37,982 nucleotides of DNA from an uncultured bacterium (GTDB lineage: Bacteria; Bacillota; Clostridia; Oscillospirales; Oscillospiraceae), in NCBI GenBank assembly GCA_949293245.1, contig CASFCS010000030.1, positions 1 through 37,982 of the forward strand, in the 5' to 3' direction. This document shows, piece after piece, positions 22,295 through 31,276 of this stretch. Positions within the stretch are counted from its first letter, which is position 1, and each line of letters opens with the position of its first letter. The translations under genes were made by a program, and so were the position numbers. The notes under the pieces were generated by a model. The model was not told the DNA's origin and did not search any database. It worked only from the letters and a program-made list of their open reading frames with translations.

Positions 22295-23167
22295 TCAGAT
22301 GTCGTGCTCCCGGTACCGGCGGAAGCCCTCCCCCAGCACCTCGTGGGCGGGGCAGACGATGAGAAAGGCGTCGGGATCCAGCCCCTTCACCAGGGCCTTG
22401 AGCCGGGCGATCTGCCGCTGGCGGAAGGCGCACAGCAGCACCTCCTTCTCCCCGCCGGTCCAGCCCCCACGGCCCGGGAGAATGGTGACCCCCCGCTCCA
22501 GCTCGCCGGTGATGGCGGCGGCAATGGCGTCGCTGCGGTCGCTGATGATATAGGCCACCTTGGCGGTGTCCATGCCGTAGAGCACCCCGTCCATCACCAG
22601 GGAGGAGACGTACAGGGCCACCACGCCGTACAAAGCGCTCTCCAGGTCCCCGAAGGCGGCGGCCACCGCGGCGATGACCACCAGGTCCACCCCCAGCAGC
22701 AGCTTGCCCATGGGCAGCCAGGCCAGGCGCAGCTTCAAAAGCCGGGCCAGCAGGTCGGTGCCCCCGGTGGTGGCCCCCTGGCCGATCACCACCCCCAGGC
22801 TCAGTCCCACCAGAGCCCCGCCGAAGAGGGTGGAGAGCATGGGCTCCATGGGAGCAAAGGCATAGACCGCGTCCAGCAGGTCGATGAGGACAGAGGAGAG
22901 GGCCATGGCGTACAGGGAGGAGGCCAGCAGCCCCCGGCCCAGCAGCCGCCACCCCAGGAGAAAGAGGGGCACGTTCAGGGCCACCACCACCACCCCCACA
23001 GGGACGGCGGGGAGGAGGTAATTGACGATCTGCCCCACCCCGGCAATCCCCCCGAAGGCGATGTGGTTGGGCTGAAAGCACCAGCAAAAGCCCAGAGCAA
23101 ACAGAGCCGAGCCCAGGGTGATGAGGGCGGCGGAGCGCAGCAGCTGGAACGGGCTGGGGCGGGACAT
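22295..23167 (-). CDS. YitT family membrane protein (DUF161/DUF2179)
   Basis: A 290-residue inner-membrane protein with about five or six N-terminal membrane segments (for example LRSAALITLGSALFALGFCW, VPVGVVVVALNVPLFLLGW, FGGALVGLSLGVVIGQGATT, LLLGVDLVVIAAVAAAF). A cytoplasmic DUF2179 domain follows (about 205-290), with AYIISDRSDAIAAAI and GVTILPGRGGWTG. FGGIAGVGQIVNYLL is the typical family motif. The function is unknown, perhaps transport. Start ATG 23167; AGGAGGTG lies upstream, and the GTG at 23176 lies inside that site. First gene of the operon. Confidence 0.92.
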   Translation of the reverse strand: MSRPSPFQLLRSAALITLGSALFALGFCWCFQPNHIAFGGIAGVGQIVNYLLPAVPVGVVVVALNVPLFLLGWRLLGRGLLASSLYAMALSSVLIDLLDAVYAFAPMEPMLSTLFGGALVGLSLGVVIGQGATTGGTDLLARLLKLRLAWLPMGKLLLGVDLVVIAAVAAAFGDLESALYGVVALYVSSLVMDGVLYGMDTAKVAYIISDRSDAIAAAITGELERGVTILPGRGGWTGGEKEVLLCAFRQRQIARLKALVKGLDPDAFLIVCPAHEVLGEGFRRYREHDI

Positions 23168-23261
23168 GGCAGGCACCTCCTGTCGGGGAATTAGGAGTTA
23201 GGAATGAGGAGTTAGGAATTTTGAGGCGTGGAGGAGGGCTTGGCCGCCCCTGTGCAGCAAA

Positions 23262-23397
23262 GCGGTCCCGGGACGCCGCAGGGGCGGCTATTAGCCGCCC
23301 GCTCTCCAGGATAACCAAAATTGCCGGGGAGCCTGGAACCGCGCCGGGTTTCGTCCCGGTCCGTAGGGGCGGGTCCGTGACCCGCCCGCACTTCCCG
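23262..23397 (-). repeat. Partial R2 copy
   Basis: Reverse partial R2: GGGGCGGCTATTAGCCGCCC and GTAGGGGCGGGTCCG/GACCCGCCC hairpins joined by the usual linker (GTTTCGTCCCGG). A short direct repeat, GAGTTAGGAAT, occurs twice at 23195-23220. Confidence 0.7.
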
Positions 23398-23404
23398 TCC
23401 CTCG

Positions 23405-23786
23405 TCCCCCGTCCCCGGGGGGATCTGTCCAGAAAGGGGGGCCGCAGCCCCCCTTTGGCCTGGTCGTTTTAAGGGGTTCCTCTATTTTGTATCACCACAC
23501 CCGAGCCCAACGCAAGCGGGTCGGGTGTGGAGAGGAGACGCAGCGTAATGAGCGAGCTTTCCCCACAGGGGGAAGCGAGGGATATGGAGCTTGCGGCGAC
23601 GACATCCCCCTCTTGACCGTGTCTTTTGGGTACTTTTCTCCACGGGGAGAAAAGTACCGCCCCCGTCTCAAAGCATCGAGAACGGATTGCCGCAGGCCCG
23701 TTGGGCCCTGGCCATGACAGGGTGGGAAAAACAGGCCCGGCGCAGTATCGACCGGGGCGGTGGGGACACCGCCCCCTACGGACGGG
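23405..23786. repeat. Composite repeat interrupted by block D
   Basis: Same order as 11930-12216: AAAGGGGGGCC hairpin, then block D (23491-23610) in place of the left arm of the 12-bp inverted repeat, then CCCCCTCTTGAC, the GGTACTTTTCTCC stem (23629-23658), a GCAATGAC-like repeat (23684-23718) and a GGGGCGGTG/CACCGCCCC hairpin (23754-23777). Confidence 0.75.
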
Positions 23787-23811
23787 AACGGAGCGCCTGC
23801 TCGCGGCCTCG

Positions 23812-24199
23812 GGCGCCAACGGGGTCCCCGCTCGAGCCCAGCGCAGCGGGTCGGGTGGGGAGAGGAGACGCAGCGCAATGAGCGACACCTGCCCGTCAGG
23901 GCAGGGGAAGGGATATAGAGCTTGCGTCGACGATGTCACGCCTCGCGCCCTCCGCGACGGCACACTGCTCACCCCTCCGCCGGAAATGCCGCCGGGCTCC
24001 GCCCGGCCTGTTTTCCGGTCTGCGTGGTTCGCTGTGCGCCTGCTCCCGGGCGCTCGGGCGCTTCCCTATCACGCCTCGCCTATGTGCGACGGCAAATAAG
24101 CCCTGCGACTCCGGGAAAAGACAAACCGGGCTTTGCCCGCTTCGCCTTTTCCCATCCGCTCCGGTCTTATTCGCCTGCACATGACGGCTCGGGCGCTTA
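23812..24199 (-). repeat. Two fold-back units plus block D downstream of parC
   Basis: Unit 1 (24199-24065) overlaps the parC stop codon: the AA of TAA is the AA of GAAGCGC. Unit 2 (24064-23935) is of the HD/ricT type. Block D copy 2 (23934-23812) follows. All read in the direction of parC transcription. The first unit has a tip formed by GGCGAAGCGGGC...GCCCGGTTTGTC. Confidence 0.8.
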
Positions 24200-26443
24200 T
24201 TTTAAGAGACTCATCTGCTCCTCCCCCCGGTCCTCCTCCCGCAAAAGGGCGCCGGCCACAGGGAGGGAGCGGGAGCGGTACCGGGGCAGGTTCACCAGGG
24301 TGGTCTCCTCCACCGGGGCGGCGGCGGTCACCGTCCGCCGGGGCTTGAGGGTCATCACGTTCACCCCCTGGGTGGACCGGGTGGTCTTGGGGGTGAGGGC
24401 CGCGGTGTGGAACACCAGGCAGCGCCCCTCGCTGGAGAACACCGCCACCTCCCGGTCCTCCCTCAGGTGCAGGGCGGCCACCAGGGGGGACTTGTCCGAG
24501 TAGGCCCCCGTGAGCCGCCGCCGGCGGGTCTGGGTGTGATAGCCCCCCAGCTCCACCCGGGCGGCCTTGCCGTTTTCAAAGAAGAAAAGGAGGCTGCCGC
24601 TGTAGTCCCCGGGGAGGCAGGCCCACACAGCGCTCTCCCCCGGCTCCATCTCCAGCTTGCTGGGGAGATAGTCCCCCAGGGCGCTGGCCTTGGTGTCGTC
24701 AAAGTCGCTCAGGCGGGTCTTGTAGCACTGCTGCCTGTCGGTAAACACCATGAGCTCCGCCCGGTTGGTGCTCTCCCAGGACAGGAAGGGGCCGTCCCCC
24801 TCCTTGTACTTCTGGTCGCTGTTCATGCGCAGGGAGGCGGGGGTGATCTTCTTCAAGTATCCCTCACGGGAGAGGAATACATGCACCGGATAATCGGGAA
24901 TCTCCTCCTGGGGGTCCGGGAGGGCGGCGGGGGTGAAGTCGTAGAGGATCTGGGTGCGGCGGGGGAGGGCGTACTTCTTCTTCACCTGCTGGAGCTCGGC
25001 CATGATGACCTTTTTCAGCCGGGCGGGGGAGGACACCAGGTCCCGCAGGTCCTCGATCTGGGCGGTGAGGTCGTCCACCTCCGCGGTACGGCGGAGAATG
25101 TACTCCTTGTTGATGTTCCGCAGGCGGATGTCCGCCACGTACTCCGCCTGGACCTGGTCGATGCCGAAGCCGATCATCAGATTGGGCACCACCTCCGCCT
25201 CCTCCTCCGTCTCCCGGATGATGGCGATGGCCCGGTCGATGTCCAGCAGGATCTTCTTCAGGCCCAGCAGCAGGTGGAGCTTCTCCTCCTTCTTCTTCAT
25301 GTCAAACCAGGTCCGCCGGCGCACCCCCTCGGTGCGCCAGGCGCTCCACTCGTCCAGGATCTCCCCCACCCCCATGACCCGGGGCATCCCGGCGATGAGG
25401 ATGTTGAAGTTGCAGGAGATGGAGTCCTGGAGGGGGGTGAGCTGGAAGAGGCGGGCCATGAGCTTGTCCGGGTCCGCCCCCCGCTTCAGGTCGATGGTGA
25501 GCTTGAGGCCGCTCAGGTCGGTCTCGTCCCGCATGTCGGCGATCTCCTTGACCTTGCCCCCCTTGATGAGCTCGGCGGCCTTGTCCATAATGGCCTCCAC
25601 CGTGGTGGAGTAGGGGATCTCATAGATCTCGATGAGGTTGTCCTTCTTCTCGTACCGCCACCGGGCCCGCACCTTGAAGGACCCCCGGCCCGTGCGGTAG
25701 ATCTCCTTCAGGGCCCCCTGGTCGTACAGCAGCTCCCCGCCGGTGGGCAGGTCCGGGGCCTTCAGGGTCTCCATCAGGTCCGCCTGGGGGTTTTTCAGCC
25801 GGGCCACGGCGGCGTCGCACACCTCCCCCAGGTTGAAGCCGCACAGGTTGGAGGCCATGCCCACGGCGATGCCCTGGTTGGCGCTGACCAGCACGTTGGG
25901 AAAGGTGGTGGGCAGGAGGGTGGGCTCGGTGAGGGTGCCGTCGTAGTTGTCCGTAAAGTCCACCGTGTCCTGGTCAATGTCCCGGAAGAGCTCGGCGCAG
26001 ATGTCGTCCAGCCGCACCTCGGTGTACCGGCTGGCGGCCCAGGCCATGTCCCGGGAGTATACCTTGCCGAAGTTGCCCTTGGAGTCCACAAAGGGGTGGA
26101 GCAGGGCGCCGTACCCCCGGGACAGGCGCACCATGGTGTCGTAGATGGCGGCGTCCCCGTGGGGGTTGAGCTTCATGGTCTGGCCCACCACGTTGGCGCT
26201 CTTGGTGCGCTTGCCCCCCAGCAGCTTCATCTGGTACATGGTGTACAGGAGCTTCCGGTGGGAGGGCTTGAAGCCGTCGATCTCCGGGATGGCCCGGGAG
26301 ACGATGACGCTCATGGCGTAGGGCATGTAGTTGAGCTCCAGGGTCTGGGTGATGGGCTGCTCCACCACCTGGGCGGAGAGGCCCATCACGTTGGAGGTGT
26401 CGGTCTGTTTGGGGGCGCTGTCCGGGGTTTTCTTTTTAGCCAT
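24197..26443 (-). CDS. parC: DNA topoisomerase IV/gyrase-type subunit A
   Basis: A 748-residue type IIA topoisomerase cleavage subunit. The breakage-reunion domain begins at about residue 35 (LNYMPYAMSVIVSRAIPEIDGFKPSHRK); KLNPHGD at 91-97 and catalytic Tyr140 in ASRYTEVRL are present. A coiled region (about 340-470) and a C-terminal beta-pinwheel-like region (about 520-735) follow. It cuts and passes DNA together with ParE, encoded 65 bases upstream. The pinwheel lacks an obvious GyrA box, which favours Topo IV over gyrase. The N-terminal 20 residues are a hydrophilic extension. The stop codon is fused to the fold-back array. Confidence 0.9.
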   Translation of the reverse strand: MAKKKTPDSAPKQTDTSNVMGLSAQVVEQPITQTLELNYMPYAMSVIVSRAIPEIDGFKPSHRKLLYTMYQMKLLGGKRTKSANVVGQTMKLNPHGDAAIYDTMVRLSRGYGALLHPFVDSKGNFGKVYSRDMAWAASRYTEVRLDDICAELFRDIDQDTVDFTDNYDGTLTEPTLLPTTFPNVLVSANQGIAVGMASNLCGFNLGEVCDAAVARLKNPQADLMETLKAPDLPTGGELLYDQGALKEIYRTGRGSFKVRARWRYEKKDNLIEIYEIPYSTTVEAIMDKAAELIKGGKVKEIADMRDETDLSGLKLTIDLKRGADPDKLMARLFQLTPLQDSISCNFNILIAGMPRVMGVGEILDEWSAWRTEGVRRRTWFDMKKKEEKLHLLLGLKKILLDIDRAIAIIRETEEEAEVVPNLMIGFGIDQVQAEYVADIRLRNINKEYILRRTAEVDDLTAQIEDLRDLVSSPARLKKVIMAELQQVKKKYALPRRTQILYDFTPAALPDPQEEIPDYPVHVFLSREGYLKKITPASLRMNSDQKYKEGDGPFLSWESTNRAELMVFTDRQQCYKTRLSDFDDTKASALGDYLPSKLEMEPGESAVWACLPGDYSGSLLFFFENGKAARVELGGYHTQTRRRRLTGAYSDKSPLVAALHLREDREVAVFSSEGRCLVFHTAALTPKTTRSTQGVNVMTLKPRRTVTAAAPVEETTLVNLPRYRSRSLPVAGALLREEDRGEEQMSLLK

Positions 26444-26508
26444 TTGATTCCATCCTTTTCAGAGGATTGTTTGCCGCAGACCGCCTGGCTTCCGCCAGGC
26501 CGGCCCCC

Positions 26509-28512
26509 TTACGAAATATCCGCCAGGTCCAGGTATTTGTACCCGTTTTCGGCGATGTGGTCCTTTCTCCCCTGGAGGTCGTCCCCCAGCAGGAGGTCAA
26601 AGACGGCGGCGGTGCGTTCCACGTCCTCGGGCAGCACCTTGATGAGCCGCCGGGTGGCGGGATTCATGGTGGTGAGGGCCATCATCTCCGGGTCGTTCTC
26701 ACCCAGGCCCTTGGAGCGCTGGAGGGAGTACTTCTTCCCCGCCAGGGGCCCCGAGAGGATGTCCCCCTTCTCCCGGTCGGAGTAGGCAAACCAGGTCATG
26801 TCCTTCCCCTTGTCCCTGTAGGTGATCTCGTAGAGGGGGGTCTCGGCGATATAGACGTACCCCTCCCGGATGAGGGTGGGGGTGAGGCGGTAGAGCATGG
26901 TGAGGATCAACGTGCGGATCTGGAAGCCGTCCACGTCGCCGTCGGTGCAGATGATGATCTTGTTCCACCGCAGGCTGGCCAGGTCAAAGGCGGCCACCTC
27001 CTTGCCGTGGCGGCTCTGGACCTCCACGCCGCAGCCCATGACCTTCAAAAGGTCCATGATGATCTCGCTTTTAAAAATGCGGGCGTAGTCCGCCTTCAGG
27101 CAGTTGAGGATCTTGCCCCGCACGGGCATGATGCCCTGGAACTCCGCGTCCCGGCTGAGCTTGCAGGCCCCCAGGGCGGAGTCGCCCTCCACAATGTAGA
27201 GCTCCCGCCGGCTCACGTCCTTGGTGCGGCAGTCCACAAATTTCTGCACCCGGCTGGTGATGTCGATGGAGCCCGAGAGCTTCTTTTTCACGTTGAGCCG
27301 GGCCTTCTCCGCGCTCTCCCGGGAGCGCTTGTTGATGAGCACCTGCTCGGCAATCTTCCCCGCGTCAAAGGGGTTCTCGATGAAGTATACCTCCAGCTGG
27401 GAGCGGAGGAACTCGGTCATGGCCTCCTGGACGAACTTGTTGGTGATGGACTTCTTGGTCTGGTTCTCGTAGGAGGTGCGGGTGGAGAAGTTGTTGGACA
27501 CAAAGACCAGGCAGTCCTGGATGTCGTTCCAGGTGATCTTGCTCTCGGTCTTGTTATACTTGCCGTTTTGCTTGAGCCAGCCGTCCAGGGCGGAGACGAA
27601 GGCGGAGCGCATGGCCTTCTCCGGGGCGCCCCCGTGCTCCAGCCAGGAGGAGTTGTGGTAGTGCTCCACCCGCTGCACCGTGTTGGAGAAGGCGAAGGCG
27701 GCGGACAGCTTCACCTTGTACTCCGGCTTGTCCGCCCGGTCCCGGCCCCGGCGCTCCCCCTGCCAGAACACGGGGGAGGTGAGGGGGGCCTCCCCCGCCA
27801 GCTCGGTGACATAGTCCAGGATGCCCTTCTCATAGCGGAACTCCTCGGTCTCAAAGCGGCCCTTGGACACCTCGTTGCGCAGGCGGAAGGTGAGCCCCGC
27901 GTTCACCACCGCCTGGCGCTTGATGGTCTCCCGGTAGTACTCCAGGGGGATGTGGATGTCGGTGAACACGTCCAGGTCGGGCATCCAGCGGAAGCGGGAG
28001 CCGGTCTTTTTCCCGCTCCAGGGGGAGCGCTTGAGGCCCCCCACGTTCTCCCCCTTCTCAAAATGGAGGGAATACTCGTACCCGTCCCGGTGGATCACCG
28101 CGTCAAACCAGGCGCTGGCGTACTGGGTGGCGCAGGAGCCCAGGCCGTTGAGGCCCAGGGAGTACTCGTAGTTGTCCCCCTCGCCGTTGTCGTACTTGCC
28201 CCCGGCGTACAGCTCGCAGAACACCAGCTCCCAGTTGTACCGCCCCTCGCTCTCGTTCCAGTCCACAGGGCAGCCCCGGCCGAAGTCCTCCACCTCGATG
28301 GACCAGTCGGCGTACCGGGTGACCACGATGAGGTTGCCGTACCCCTCCCGGGCCTCGTCGATGGCGTTGGAGAGGATCTCAAAGACGGCGTGCTGGCACC
28401 CCTCCAGCCCGTCGGAGCCGAAGATCACCCCGGGGCGCTTGCGCACCCGGTCGGCCCCCTTCAGGGCGGAGATGGACTGGTTGTCGTACTGCTTTTTGGC
28501 GGTTCTTGCCAT
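26509..28512 (-). CDS. parE: DNA topoisomerase IV-type subunit B
   Basis: A 667-residue ATPase subunit. The GHKL domain has E45 and N49 (FEILSNAIDEA), DFGRG (D76) and GLNGLGSCATQYAS (120-133), where classical GyrB/ParE read GGLHGVGAS, so the ATP lid is atypical. The transducer follows (about 230-400). The Toprim domain has E442 in VEGDSALGA and TDGDVDGF (D524, D526, D528); QRSKGLGE near 610 is the C-terminal signature. Start ATG 28512 with GAGGG upstream. It is the first gene of the parE-parC operon with its own promoter. Confidence 0.92.
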   Translation of the reverse strand: MARTAKKQYDNQSISALKGADRVRKRPGVIFGSDGLEGCQHAVFEILSNAIDEAREGYGNLIVVTRYADWSIEVEDFGRGCPVDWNESEGRYNWELVFCELYAGGKYDNGEGDNYEYSLGLNGLGSCATQYASAWFDAVIHRDGYEYSLHFEKGENVGGLKRSPWSGKKTGSRFRWMPDLDVFTDIHIPLEYYRETIKRQAVVNAGLTFRLRNEVSKGRFETEEFRYEKGILDYVTELAGEAPLTSPVFWQGERRGRDRADKPEYKVKLSAAFAFSNTVQRVEHYHNSSWLEHGGAPEKAMRSAFVSALDGWLKQNGKYNKTESKITWNDIQDCLVFVSNNFSTRTSYENQTKKSITNKFVQEAMTEFLRSQLEVYFIENPFDAGKIAEQVLINKRSRESAEKARLNVKKKLSGSIDITSRVQKFVDCRTKDVSRRELYIVEGDSALGACKLSRDAEFQGIMPVRGKILNCLKADYARIFKSEIIMDLLKVMGCGVEVQSRHGKEVAAFDLASLRWNKIIICTDGDVDGFQIRTLILTMLYRLTPTLIREGYVYIAETPLYEITYRDKGKDMTWFAYSDREKGDILSGPLAGKKYSLQRSKGLGENDPEMMALTTMNPATRRLIKVLPEDVERTAAVFDLLLGDDLQGRKDHIAENGYKYLDLADIS

Positions 28513-28552
28513 GGATTTCCCTCACTGTTCTGTGGTAATGTATGTTCTTTTT

Positions 28553-28582
28553 ATCTTACCCCATTTTTCCGGGAAGTGTCAA
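28553..28582 (-). promoter_or_regulatory. parE-parC promoter
   Basis: Minus strand: perfect -35 TTGACA (28582-28577), 18-bp spacer, -10 TAAGAT (28558-28553), 41 bases before the ATG. Confidence 0.8.
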
Positions 28583-28618
28583 GGCGAGGGGCCGCACCCG
28601 GCAGTTCCGGCCACGCCG

Positions 28619-28823
28619 GGCGGGGGCGGGCGGGTCACGGACCCGCCCCTACGCTCAGAGGGGGAAGCCGAGCATGTCCCAATTTTGCAGGTGGTTCCCA
28701 CCACGCCGTAGGGGCGGCTATAAGCCGCCCGTTTTCCGGGGCGGCGGATTTGCACAAGTCTGTTGAACCGTGTGGAGTTTCGTCCCAGTCCGTAGGGGGC
28801 GGTGTCCTCACCGCCCCGTGATA
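28619..28823 (-). repeat. Partial R2 copy
   Basis: Hairpins GGGCGGGTCACGGACCCGCC (near 28628-28647), GGGGCGGCTATAAGCCGCCC (28711-28730) and GGGGGCGGTG/CACCGCCCC (28795-28817) in reverse R2 order. Confidence 0.7.
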
Positions 28824-28825
28824 CC

Positions 28826-29162
28826 AAGCCCACCAAACATCACCCAGCCAGGCGCCCCATGCAAGAACATCCGGGGTATTTTACCCACCGAGTCAGGCCG
28901 CCGAAGGCCGGTCGGTCAACGATTCGACACGACAAAGTTTAGGAGCGCCGGTCAACGGAAGCGCTGAGCCGTCGTGAGCAGCCCGGATGGACCGGAGCGG
29001 ATGGGCAGAGCCCAGGGGCGGCCATGGGCCGGCCCGGGTCTGCCCGGAGCCGGAGGGTGACAAAGAAAAACGCATTTCAGCGGGCAGGGGGATTCATAAG
29101 GGGGAACGCCCCCTTATGCCGCGTCTTTTGGGTACTTTTCTCCGCGGGAGAGAAAAGTACCA
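28826..29162 (+). repeat. R3 copy 2, carrying a fold-back unit and ending in the GGTACTTTTCTCC hairpin
   Basis: It runs from CCAAGCCCACCAAACATCAC to a long stem GGTACTTTTCTC...GAGAAAAGTACC (29131-29161). A fold-back unit occupies 28958-29063, between GGAGCGCCGGTCAACG and GAAAAACGCATTTCAG. Copy 3 (32790-33020) has no unit at this point. Confidence 0.78.
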
Positions 29163-29189
29163 CCGTCCCCCCTCCCAAACAGAGAAACC

Positions 29190-29284
29190 GGATTGCCGCG
29201 CCAATGTGCGCACTGGCTCGCAATGACGGACAAAAATCGGCACCCTGCCGCTGCGGGGCAATGAGGACATCGCCCCCTACACAA
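29190..29284. repeat. GCAATGAC-type repeat and small hairpin
   Basis: 29190-29229: GGATTGCCGCGCC to GGCTCGCAATGACGG with an internal GTGCGCAC palindrome. 29254-29280: GGGGCAATGAGGACATCGCC, a decayed R2-type hairpin. Confidence 0.6.
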
Positions 29285-29339
29285 GAAGACGGGCGCTCCA
29301 GTCCATCCGGGCTGCCCATGACGGCCCGGGCGCTTCCCT

Positions 29340-29474
29340 GTCACGCTGCGGATTGGACACGCGGCCGGGTCGCTTTCGCTGCGCCTCCGGACACAAACAG
29401 CCGGGCCGCGCCCGCCTTGGTTTGTATCCGTCCCTCCGCTCCAAGCTCCCCTGCGTGTCTATCCTCCGCGCTTC
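29340..29474 (-). repeat. Fold-back unit downstream of the M23 hydrolase gene
   Basis: On the minus strand it starts GAAGCGCGGAGG four bases after the T-run of the hydrolase terminator, folds through GACACGCAGGGG...CGCGTGTCC, and ends GCAGCGTGACA, followed by a partial further unit (GAAGCGCCCGGGCC). Confidence 0.75.
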
Positions 29475-29477
29475 GCA

Positions 29478-29513
29478 TAAAAATCGCGCCCCCGGGAGTT
29501 TCCCGGGGGCGCG
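29478..29513 (-). terminator. Terminator of M23 hydrolase gene
   Basis: A perfect 13-bp stem pairs 29485-29497 with 29501-29513 around 3 bases, followed on the minus strand by ATTTTTAT. Confidence 0.9.
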
Positions 29514-29525
29514 GTGTGCGTCAGA

Positions 29526-31016
29526 TCAGAGATAGTTGTAGGGGTTCCGGGTGGAGCCATTGACCCGCACCTCAAAGTGGCAGTGGTTGCCGGTGGACCG
29601 GCCGGTGGAGCCCACCCGGGCGATCAGCTGGCCCTGGTACACCCGGTCGCCCACGCTGGCCACCAGGCTGGAGCAGTGGGCGTAGTAGGTCTGGGTGCCG
29701 TTGTCGTGGGTGATGATGATGAGATAGCCGTACCCGCTCATCCAGCCGGCGTAGGTCACCTTGCCGCCGTCGGCGGCCTTGATGCTGGTGCCGTAGGGGG
29801 CGGCGATGTCCAGTCCGGAGTGGAAGCTGTAGGACCCGAAGATGTAGCGGTAGCCGTAGGTGGAGGTGACCGTGCCGTTTACGGGCCAGATGTAGGTACC
29901 GGTGGAGGCGGTTCTGGGCCGCTCGGTGGTGCCCTGGGCGATGACGGTGGCAGTGGGCTCGGTGATAGTGACGGTGGAGAGGACCTCCCGCTCGGTCTCC
30001 ACACCGTTGACGTAGGTCACGTCGGCGTTCACCTGGGCCACGCCCTCGGTGCCGGTGGAGACGGTGCGGGTATCCCCGATGTACATGGAGCTGTCGTCCA
30101 CATACTCCACGGGGCACTCGATGGCCTGCTCATAGGTCAGGTTGTCCACAGTGTACACCGACAGCATGGGCACGGACTGCTCCACCACCAGCTCCTGGCC
30201 TACCAGGAGGGAGTTCATATCCAGGCCGGGGTTCATGGACTCCAGCTCGCTGAGGCTCATGCCCCGGTCCATGGCGATGTCCCAATAGGTGTCCCCCTCC
30301 ACCACGGTGTAGATGGTGGCCTCCTGCTGGTTGGAGGTGAGGGTGGCCAGCATGGCGTCGGTGTCCTGCACGGTGTCGGAGGAGATGTACTCCCAGTGGA
30401 TGCGCACGTCCTCCACGAACCCGTAGTCCACGGTGTTCTCATTGAGGTAGGGGGCGGCCACCTGGTCCAGCAGGGCCTGGATGGTCTCCTCCTCGTCCGC
30501 CGCGCCGATGACCTGGCCGTCCACGGTGAGGACGTAGGACTTCATCACCTCACCGATCTGATTGAAGAGGTAGGTCTCCAGCTCCCCCCGGGTGGTAAGG
30601 TTGGTCTTTTCCACCAGGGCGGGGGCGCACTCGATCTCGCCGCCGTAGGCGTAATCCTGGTCCAGGATCCGGGCGGCCCGGTTTTCCACCGCTTCCACAG
30701 CGGTTTCCACAAGGGCGGTGTCCGCCACGGCCCCCAGCTCGGTGCCGTCGATAGTGACCACATAGCCGGGGGTATATACCGTAGTCAGCAGCAGGGCAGC
30801 CCCGGCCACCATAGAGGCGGCCAGATAGGGCACCGGGCCCACGGGGTGCTCCCCCAGGCGCTCCCGCAGGGCGGTGAGAAGCTCGCCCGCCCGGCGGCTC
30901 CCCTCCTGCCAACGGGAGGCGGCGCCCTCCGCCATGGCCCGCAGCCGGCTGCGCCAGTCCTTCAGCGCGCCCTGGGCCTCTCTCTCCTGATGGGGCATAT
31001 GGAGCAGTTCGTCCAT
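29526..31016 (-). CDS. LysM/G5/M23 peptidoglycan hydrolase
   Basis: A 496-residue membrane-anchored endopeptidase acting on cell-wall cross-bridges. Layout: cytoplasmic charged region (1-62), one membrane segment (about 63-85), an unrecognised extracellular region (90-230), LysM (235-278), G5-like domain (about 285-362, EREVLSTVTITEPTATVIA), and an M23 domain (380-496) with zinc motifs HSGLD (H399, D403) and HCH (H478, H480). I chose ATG 31016, which has AAGGAGG 11 bases upstream; ATG 31073 or 31049 would add 19 or 8 residues. A WalR-type box lies upstream, and a terminator and fold-back unit follow. Confidence 0.9.
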   Translation of the reverse strand: MDELLHMPHQEREAQGALKDWRSRLRAMAEGAASRWQEGSRRAGELLTALRERLGEHPVGPVPYLAASMVAGAALLLTTVYTPGYVVTIDGTELGAVADTALVETAVEAVENRAARILDQDYAYGGEIECAPALVEKTNLTTRGELETYLFNQIGEVMKSYVLTVDGQVIGAADEEETIQALLDQVAAPYLNENTVDYGFVEDVRIHWEYISSDTVQDTDAMLATLTSNQQEATIYTVVEGDTYWDIAMDRGMSLSELESMNPGLDMNSLLVGQELVVEQSVPMLSVYTVDNLTYEQAIECPVEYVDDSSMYIGDTRTVSTGTEGVAQVNADVTYVNGVETEREVLSTVTITEPTATVIAQGTTERPRTASTGTYIWPVNGTVTSTYGYRYIFGSYSFHSGLDIAAPYGTSIKAADGGKVTYAGWMSGYGYLIIITHDNGTQTYYAHCSSLVASVGDRVYQGQLIARVGSTGRSTGNHCHFEVRVNGSTRNPYNYL

Positions 31017-31115
31017 GGTTTTTGCGGCCTCCTTCTGCATTCTTCCGTAAAAACAGCCGGTTTTCACCGGCATATCGCCCTGTCTCTTGTAAAGAATAAC
31101 AGAGCGGTGAAAATA

Positions 31116-31132
31116 ATTACAATTTAGTTACA
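31116..31132 (-). promoter_or_regulatory. WalR-type binding box
   Basis: The minus strand reads TGTAACTAAATTGTAAT, an exact fit to TGTWAH-N5-TGTWAH, the WalR (YycF) consensus of low-GC Gram-positives, 100 bases before the chosen start of a cell-wall hydrolase. No response regulator is in the window; regulation is inference. Confidence 0.6.
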
Positions 31133-31276
31133 GTCGCTATCATACACGCTTTTCCCCCCGCCGTCAAGTTTTTTTTGGAATTTAGGCGCAATTTCAGTTT
31201 TTTTCCTGGAACGGCCAACAAAATTTCCTTCCCTCTTCTGGAAAAACCTTTGTGAAAAGTTACTTTTTGTTACCGG

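Noticed and set aside
28586-29525. An insertion sequence or transposase remnant
   Set aside because: No DDE, HUH or recombinase motif was found in any frame; only modular hairpin repeats are present.
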